Assembly: GCA_049966775.1 (NCBI GenBank)
Contig: JBMFTZ010000001.1
Location: 1-64,000, forward strand
Reading direction: 5' to 3'
DNA from: JAKAWW01 sp049966775
GTDB taxonomy: Archaea > Micrarchaeota > Micrarchaeia > Micrarchaeales > Micrarchaeaceae
DNA: 64,000 nt
Shown: positions 60,392 to 64,000 of the stretch, one piece after another
Position numbering within the stretch: position 1 is the first letter of the stretch
Layout: the number at the start of each line of letters is the position of its first letter
Translations under genes and position numbers: made by a program
Notes under the pieces: model-generated
The model's database searches: none
Told to the model about the DNA's origin: nothing
Seen by the model: only the letters and a program-made list of their open reading frames with translations

Positions 60392-61849
60392 ATGTATGCC
60401 AAAGATTTAGGCAGTAGAGAAAAATTCATAATAATAGCAATAGCAGCTATCAGCCTGCTCGCAATAATATTATGGTACTTGCTAATAGGCGCTGGCTGGG
60501 ATCTTATAGCGCATATGCTTAATGCGAAAAGCATGATGGATCTGCATTTATACCATTGCATGGCTAATCCAAATTGCGGCATCATAAACGGCAAAAGAAG
60601 CTTTTATTATTCAACGTATTTCGAACCCCAGAGGGCGCCAATGGTAAGCATCATGTTAATGCCTCTCTATCTTATTTTTGGGGATTGGAGCACGCTCGCG
60701 TATGCGCTCCTGGTTTTCTCATGCTACCTTGCTGCAATATATTATATAGCTAAGAATTTTGGCATAAGCAGGATTGCCGCATATGCGGCCATGGCAAGTC
60801 CGTACTTTGTTCTGTTCTTGTTCGTAAATGGGGCGGAATTGCTCTCTCTAGTATTTGTAATTATCGCGCTTGCTTTTCTAAGCAGGAAAAGCGCATATTC
60901 TGGACTTTTTCTCGGCCTTGCATTTGTAAGCAAATATACGACCATGCTGCTTCTTCCTATGCTGCTGTTGCTGATAAAGCCAAAAAAGATAGCATTAGCG
61001 GTAATACTTGCGCTCGTACCATCATTGCCCTGGATTGCATTCCAGCTTATATTCATGCATGGCGCCTTGGCAAGCTATCTGATGTCTATCCAGCTTGCTG
61101 CTGATAATTTTACATATTCAGGATTGAGCGTCAAATATTTGATGGTCGTTATAAGTTACCCTCTGCTTATACTCGCCGCCGCGCTAATTCTACTTAGGAA
61201 ACACGTTCTAAAAGTTTCAAGAAATTTAAGCCTTAATCTTAAAAAAATGCTCCACAGCCTAAAGACAAAAACGGAAACAAACACCCGAGTGCACATATGG
61301 GCGATAGCGGCCATGTTCGTGGCCCTTTCAATAATCGAGTATGCGATATTGATAAACTCTGCGCCATTTGCACAAGCAAGGCTTGGATACCTGCTGGCTT
61401 TCTCGCTCTCTCTTTTCGTTGCGCTCGCCTTTACATATGCGCTCAGGAATAGGAAGGATGCAAGGAAAATAGAGGTAGGATTTGGGTTTGCATTTATTAT
61501 ATTTTTGGTTTTATGCTATGCTTTTTTCGTAATTAATGCGAACGCTGACAAAGTGTACTCGGTTAGAAATGTAAATATCACTGATAGTGTGGCAAAGCTT
61601 TATGAGCTTGGATATGGCGGTTGTAGGGTTGTATCAAATGATTGGATTTATCTTCTTTACTATGGAGTTAATGCGTTCCCGCAGTATTATCCGAATTCCA
61701 CAAACATGCAGTATCCGATAATTGTATTCTATAACGCAAGCGCGCTCACGAGCAATGCCAGCATACAGGGGATTAATTCATCTTCGGTCGTGTACAGTTC
61801 AAAGAGCTTCTCGATCATGCTGCCAAAAGGTTACAAATGCTACAAGTAA
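60392..61849 (+). CDS. GT-C family membrane glycosyltransferase (ArnT/PMT-like)
   Basis: A 485-residue protein with about 11 membrane helices. The first extracytoplasmic loop holds an acidic residue in AGWDLIAHMLNAKSM, and FEPQRAPMV follows in the next loop; these are hallmarks of dolichyl-phosphate-sugar-dependent GT-C enzymes. A small C-terminal ectodomain has sequons and ends LPKGYKCYK. It probably adds sugars to lipid-linked glycans or proteins outside the membrane. ATG 60392 is preferred over the longer frame. Confidence 0.7.
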   Translation: MYAKDLGSREKFIIIAIAAISLLAIILWYLLIGAGWDLIAHMLNAKSMMDLHLYHCMANPNCGIINGKRSFYYSTYFEPQRAPMVSIMLMPLYLIFGDWSTLAYALLVFSCYLAAIYYIAKNFGISRIAAYAAMASPYFVLFLFVNGAELLSLVFVIIALAFLSRKSAYSGLFLGLAFVSKYTTMLLLPMLLLLIKPKKIALAVILALVPSLPWIAFQLIFMHGALASYLMSIQLAADNFTYSGLSVKYLMVVISYPLLILAAALILLRKHVLKVSRNLSLNLKKMLHSLKTKTETNTRVHIWAIAAMFVALSIIEYAILINSAPFAQARLGYLLAFSLSLFVALAFTYALRNRKDARKIEVGFGFAFIIFLVLCYAFFVINANADKVYSVRNVNITDSVAKLYELGYGGCRVVSNDWIYLLYYGVNAFPQYYPNSTNMQYPIIVFYNASALTSNASIQGINSSSVVYSSKSFSIMLPKGYKCYK

Positions 61850-61875
61850 CTACAGCATAGTTCACGCCGGACAAG

Positions 61876-61949
61876 CGCCCTTGCCGGGATTTGAACCCGG
61901 ATTACAGGCTCCGCAAGCCCGCGTTCTATCCAAGTTATACTACAAGGGC
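61876..61949 (-). tRNA. tRNA-Arg(GCG)
   Basis: Complete tRNA on the minus strand. Acceptor GCCCTTG/CAAGGGC pairs, with discriminator G. The anticodon arm is CGGGC-TTGCGGA-GCCTG (anticodon GCG), and the T arm is CCGGG-TTCAAAT-CCCGG. No intron. It is divergent from the downstream GlcNAc-1-P transferase and shares an AT-rich promoter region with it. Confidence 0.95.
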
Positions 61950-61995
61950 ACGCACATAGTATTTAAATTTAAGCACATATATTAAGATAACCTTT

Positions 61996-63069
61996 TTGGA
62001 TGGTAAAGTGTACCATACATACCTGACGATACTGATACCTGCGATAGTAACCTTTGTTGTAACAGTAATTGCTATCCTGTTTGTAAAAGGGTACATGCTA
62101 GAATCAGGCGTTGTGTCTATAGACCATAACAAGAAAAACAAGCCGATTGTGCCTAGCAGCGCGGGCATTGCGGTGGCATTTGGATTTGCTACCGGATTGC
62201 TCATTTATATATTCGGAGCCAGCTTTCCAACACCAGCGCACCCGTTTTATGTACCTGTGGCATCACTTGTCTACATATATGCGACCATACTCGCCGTGAT
62301 ACTGATATCGCTAGGGGGATTGCTCGACGACATTAACGTAAAGAGCAAGATGGTAAAGACCACAGGCATGAAGGATATAAGGAGAGGCCTGAAGCAATGG
62401 CAGAAGCCACTGCTCTCATTCCTGGGTGCCATGCCATTGATGGCTGTCAACGCAGGCAACGCCTTTGTGGATGTGCCATTTGTGGGAATGGTTAATTTTG
62501 GTGTATTCTATCCGCTTGTAATAATACCTCTTGCCGTGATTTTCGCCGCAAACGCCTTCAACCTGCTCGGCGGGTTTGACGGCATTGCTGGGGGCTCTGC
62601 ATTGGTGATGATGCTTGGCTTTTTCATATATAGCACGTTATACGGCACCTATACTGGAGCGCTAATATCTGCCATAACGATAGCCGCGCTCGCCGCTTTC
62701 CTGATTTTCGGGGTGTTCACAAAGAAAAGCGTCCTTCCGGGGGATAGTTTTTCTTATACGGTAGGCGCCATAATCGTGGCTCTGATGATTATCGGCAACA
62801 TGGAAGCATTTGGCGTGATAGTCTTCATACCATGGTTTGTAGAATTTATACTTCATGCGAGAAAAAAGTTCAACACGACAGATTTAGGCGTGCTACAGCC
62901 TGATGGCACCATGAAACCGCCATACGGCAAAAAGATATACAGCTGGACCCACCTGATAATGAATTTCAAGCGCTGCAAGGAACGGGAAGTTTCGGCATAC
63001 ATGTGGCTTATTGAAGCGGGCTTTGTCGTGCTCGCGTTTGCATTAAAGCTTGCCCACCTACTTATCTAG
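61996..63069 (+). CDS. GPT/MraY-type UDP-GlcNAc:polyprenyl-phosphate GlcNAc-1-P transferase
   Basis: A 357-residue enzyme with about ten membrane helices. It should start lipid-linked oligosaccharide synthesis by loading GlcNAc-1-P (or a related sugar) on dolichyl phosphate. Motifs are GLLDDINVKSKM (Asp pair), AANAFNLLGGFDGIAGGSA (NxxN..DG) and the cytosolic WFVEFILHARKKF region. Together with AglB it points to a working N-glycosylation pathway. Start is TTG 61996 or GTG 62008. Its last 8 nt overlap the convergent histone gene. Confidence 0.85.
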   Translation: MDGKVYHTYLTILIPAIVTFVVTVIAILFVKGYMLESGVVSIDHNKKNKPIVPSSAGIAVAFGFATGLLIYIFGASFPTPAHPFYVPVASLVYIYATILAVILISLGGLLDDINVKSKMVKTTGMKDIRRGLKQWQKPLLSFLGAMPLMAVNAGNAFVDVPFVGMVNFGVFYPLVIIPLAVIFAANAFNLLGGFDGIAGGSALVMMLGFFIYSTLYGTYTGALISAITIAALAAFLIFGVFTKKSVLPGDSFSYTVGAIIVALMIIGNMEAFGVIVFIPWFVEFILHARKKFNTTDLGVLQPDGTMKPPYGKKIYSWTHLIMNFKRCKEREVSAYMWLIEAGFVVLAFALKLAHLLI

Positions 63070-63376
63070 CGCTAACTTTATGCACACCGAACGCTGCGTA
63101 CCTACGCAACTTTTTGGGGCTTTTAAGAAGAACCACACCGTTGAGCCGGCCATGCTTTGAATTTACAAGCTCTATATCGCTGCATTTTATTAAGCTTCTC
63201 CTGCCAGCATGATTAGCATAGACCGATGCACCATTTACTATATCTTCAACAGTTTCTTCCAGTTCCTTCTCAAAGCTTATCAGCGCCTTCTCGTTTACCC
63301 GCTCGGCACCCGCTTCTTTAAGGTATTCCTCTATATCATAAAGGCTGAATCCTCTCTTCTTAGCAGCACAAACCAA
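63062..63376 (-). CDS. Archaeal histone-fold protein with C-terminal extension
   Basis: A protein of about 104 residues. Residues 10-70 show the histone pattern: EEYLKEAGAERVNEKALISF, then LEETVEDIVNGASVYANHAG and RRSLIKCSDIELV. A basic C-terminal extension (SPKKLRRYAAFGVHKV) follows; canonical archaeal histones end at about 67 residues. It may bind DNA as a dimer or be a transcription-factor-like histone relative. A TATA at about 63402-63412 fits a start near TTG 63376; TTG 63391 is an alternative. Confidence 0.75.
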   Translation of the reverse strand: MVCAAKKRGFSLYDIEEYLKEAGAERVNEKALISFEKELEETVEDIVNGASVYANHAGRRSLIKCSDIELVNSKHGRLNGVVLLKSPKKLRRYAAFGVHKVSAR

Positions 63377-63467
63377 GCGAACACACCCCAATGCAGATTA
63401 ATATAAAAGTAACATTTTTAAATAAAGCCCTATTTAAACGATTAGTGGCACTCCTATATGTGATTCC

Positions 63468-64000
63468 ATGCGCGCAAGATTCGGATTCCATCTCTCGATA
63501 AGAGGCGGTGTGCTTAGTGCGGCAAGCGAGGCGGCGCGCAAAAATTATAGGGCGTTCCAACTTTTTGTCTCAAACCCTAGATCGTGGAGCGTAACGCATT
63601 CACCATCAGAGCAGGCAACGCGCTTCGCGGAATCGAATAGCACGCACAACATCATGGCTTTTGCACATATGCCTTACTTGTGCAATCTCTCATCCCCAAG
63701 AAAAAACATAGCTGCGAAAAGCATCGAAAGCGCAATAGAAAACATCAACGAGTGCAACGCGCTCAATGTGAGATATCTTGTATTCCACATGGGGTCGCAC
63801 CTGGGCGCTGGCAGAAGCGTAGGCATGGCAAATATAATAAAAGCGCTCGGAAGCATATTGGACAGGAGCAAGCATTGCGATTTGCTGCTCGAAAACTCTG
63901 CAGGCTATAACAATAGCATGGGCTCTAAAATAAATGAGATGGCAGAAGTGCTAGAAGCCATAGATTCGAAAAGATTGGGGATATGCCTTGACACGTGCCA
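63468..64000 (+). CDS. nfo: Endonuclease IV (AP endonuclease), 5' part
   Basis: The frame is open to the right edge (about 177 codons). It starts MRARFGFHLSIRGGVLSAAS and continues FQLFVSNPRSW, AHMPYLCNL, VFHMGSHLG, LLLENSAG and ICLDTCH. These are the zinc-binding and core motifs of endonuclease IV, with His in FHLSI, MGSH and DTCH and Glu in LLLEN. It cleaves at abasic sites, the step after uracil removal, which links it to the UDG fusion at 8303. A TATA (cctatttaaacg, about 63429-63440) is at the right distance. Confidence 0.9.
   Translation, partial: MRARFGFHLSIRGGVLSAASEAARKNYRAFQLFVSNPRSWSVTHSPSEQATRFAESNSTHNIMAFAHMPYLCNLSSPRKNIAAKSIESAIENINECNALNVRYLVFHMGSHLGAGRSVGMANIIKALGSILDRSKHCDLLLENSAGYNNSMGSKINEMAEVLEAIDSKRLGICLDTC

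Overview
The window looks like chromosomal DNA of a small-genome DPANN-type archaeon, most like Micrarchaeota/ARMAN. This is inference from gene content, not a database match. Archaeal markers are AlaRS with an N-terminal zinc motif, ThrRS with an archaeal editing domain, aRF1, NAC, topoisomerase VI B, CDP-archaeol synthase (DUF46), a Methanococcus-type S-layer protein, AglB/Stt3, a histone-fold protein, DUF424, and TATA boxes placed about 25 nt before leaderless start codons. tRNA introns of 11 and 13 nt at non-canonical sites also fit this group. One assembly gap (10 Ns at 2981-2990) cuts two tRNA genes.

Layout. 1-12.6 kb: a cut-off transposase, a YchF/PH0525-like GTPase with an amino-acid permease, three tRNAs (two cut by the gap, two with introns), a GT2 glycosyltransferase, DUF424, NAC, a C39-like protein whose Cys is replaced, a box C/D sRNA, an archaeosortase coupled to a NUDIX-uracil-DNA-glycosylase fusion, a winged-helix regulator, a KH protein and Top6B. 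12.6-28.8 kb: one compact minus-strand block of about 17 genes that I read as an undescribed type IV secretion/DNA-transfer (VirB/Ced-like) apparatus. It has a VirB2-like pilin, six tandem VirB6/CedA-like membrane proteins, two paralogous proteins resembling VirB3 plus the VirB4 N-domain, a separate VirB4/HerA-type ATPase, and several accessory membrane, coiled-coil and winged-helix proteins. 29-35.4 kb: thrS, a permease, tRNA-Leu, serS and prf1.

35.4-43.5 kb: a surface region. It holds a second VirB2-like pilin domain fused to a secreted Cys-rich head, two related membrane ectodomain proteins, the S-layer protein, and a structured intergenic region with an SRP-helix-8-like hairpin. 43.5-64 kb: an NDK-like protein with a large insertion, pyrophosphatase, a YgjP-type metalloprotease, AglB, a NitT/TauT-type ABC transporter, a spermidine-synthase-like protein, CarS, AlaS, an Exo5-like Fe-S nuclease, CDGSH and Cys-rich small proteins, an ATP-cone protein, DedA, a TnpB remnant, a GT-C enzyme, tRNA-Arg, a GlcNAc-1-P transferase, a histone-fold protein and the start of endonuclease IV.

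How it fits together. The GPT-type transferase, GT2, GT-C and AglB can supply N-glycosylation, and the S-layer, pilin-head and transfer-system ectodomains are rich in NxS/T sequons. The transfer block lacks any visible relaxase or VirD4 coupling protein and lies among housekeeping genes. It therefore looks more like a resident DNA-uptake or cell-contact machine than an integrated conjugative plasmid. The adhesin-like pilin fusion nearby fits a role in contact with other cells.
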